A program made the position numbers and the translations under genes. The notes under the pieces were generated by a model that ran no database searches, was not told where the DNA came from, and worked only from the letters and a program-made list of their open reading frames with translations. From positions 1 to 14,043 of the forward strand of contig JAFALP010000434.1 in the NCBI GenBank assembly GCA_019234175.1: 14,043 nucleotides of DNA, given 5' to 3'. Below are positions 13,680 through 14,043 of this stretch, piece by piece; the first letter of the stretch is position 1, and each line of letters starts with the position of its first letter. The stretch comes from Actinomycetota bacterium (GTDB lineage Bacteria > Actinomycetota > Thermoleophilia > Gaiellales > Gaiellaceae).

Positions 13680-14043
13680 TTAGCGATCGGAGTACACGGA
13701 CTCGGCGAAGCGCGAGAGCTCGCTCGCCGCCGAGCGGACGGCGCCGACGGCGCGCTCGTAGTCCATCCGCACGGGGCCGACGAGGCTGACGGCGCCGAGC
13801 ACGCGGTGGACGAGCCCGTACGCCGCGCCGACGAGCGCGATCTCCTGCAGCGCCGGATGCGCGAGATCCTGGCCGACGCGCACAAACGGGCCGCGCGCGT
13901 CCTGGCTCGCGTCGCCGAGCACGTCGAGGAACGGCGCGCGCTTTTCGACGAGCTCGAACAGGCTCCGGTACGCCTCCAGCTCCTCGCTGCGCATCTCGCC
14001 GAGGAGGTCGGCGGCGCCGCCCACGTAGAGACGCTGCGCGGCG
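13680..14043 (-). CDS. hrcA: Heat-inducible transcription repressor HrcA, C-terminal part
   Basis: The open frame enters from the right edge and gives the last 120 residues or so. It begins AAQRLYVGGAADLLGEMRSEE, the well-conserved block of HrcA (LYVGGAANLL type), and continues with PFVRVGQDLAHPALQEIALV and a final GAVSLVGPVRMDYERAVGAV, the usual HrcA end. HrcA represses heat-shock genes by binding CIRCE operators and needs GroEL for activity. The DNA-binding N-terminus and any CIRCE site upstream are not in this window. The next gene, dnaJ, starts 9 bp downstream of its stop. Confidence 0.95.
   Translation of the reverse strand, partial: AAQRLYVGGAADLLGEMRSEELEAYRSLFELVEKRAPFLDVLGDASQDARGPFVRVGQDLAHPALQEIALVGAAYGLVHRVLGAVSLVGPVRMDYERAVGAVRSAASELSRFAESVYSDR

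Overview
The window is GC-rich chromosomal DNA with strong G/C third positions, heavy use of GTG starts and very tight gene packing. This points to an actinobacterium. The housekeeping gene order (hrcA, dnaJ, prmA, mtaB, HIT, yqeY, phoH, ybeY, dgkA, cdd, era) is part Bacillus-like and part actinobacterial, which fits a deep-branching class such as Thermoleophilia. That placement is inference. I see no tRNA, rRNA, CRISPR, insertion sequence or phage gene.

Left part (1 to about 6546): an amino-sugar or oligosaccharide uptake locus. Read right to left on the minus strand it holds a GntR/HutC-family repressor (3571-4287), a secreted family-1 solute-binding protein (2179-3429), two MalF/MalG-type permeases (1203-2156 and 373-1206) and the start of a protein of unknown function that runs off the left edge. 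Divergent on the plus strand are a MsiK/UgpC-type ATPase (4371-5531) and a family 3 glycoside hydrolase of the beta-N-acetylhexosaminidase type (about 5500-6546). The 83-bp gap between repressor and ATPase carries two back-to-back promoters, both predicted to make leaderless mRNAs. A near-palindrome typical of DasR/NagR-type regulators lies upstream of the binding-protein gene, and related sites lie between the divergent promoters. Together they suggest one regulon: the glycosidase trims N-acetylglucosamine-containing glycans, the transporter imports the products, and the repressor senses a sugar phosphate.

Right part (6547 to 14043): a minus-strand housekeeping operon read from hrcA (cut by the right edge) to era. 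Products cover heat-shock control and protein folding (HrcA, DnaJ), ribosome and tRNA modification (PrmA, MtaB), a HIT nucleotide hydrolase, a YqeY protein, RNA and ribosome maturation (PhoH, YbeY, Era), a fused lipid kinase/PAP2 phosphatase and cytidine deaminase. Most junctions are 4-bp stop/start overlaps (GTGA, once CTGA), so translation is probably coupled along the operon.

The points most worth a second look are the operator set, two genes (prmA and the glycosidase) whose best start is CTG, the kinase/phosphatase fusion, and the unknown protein at the left edge.
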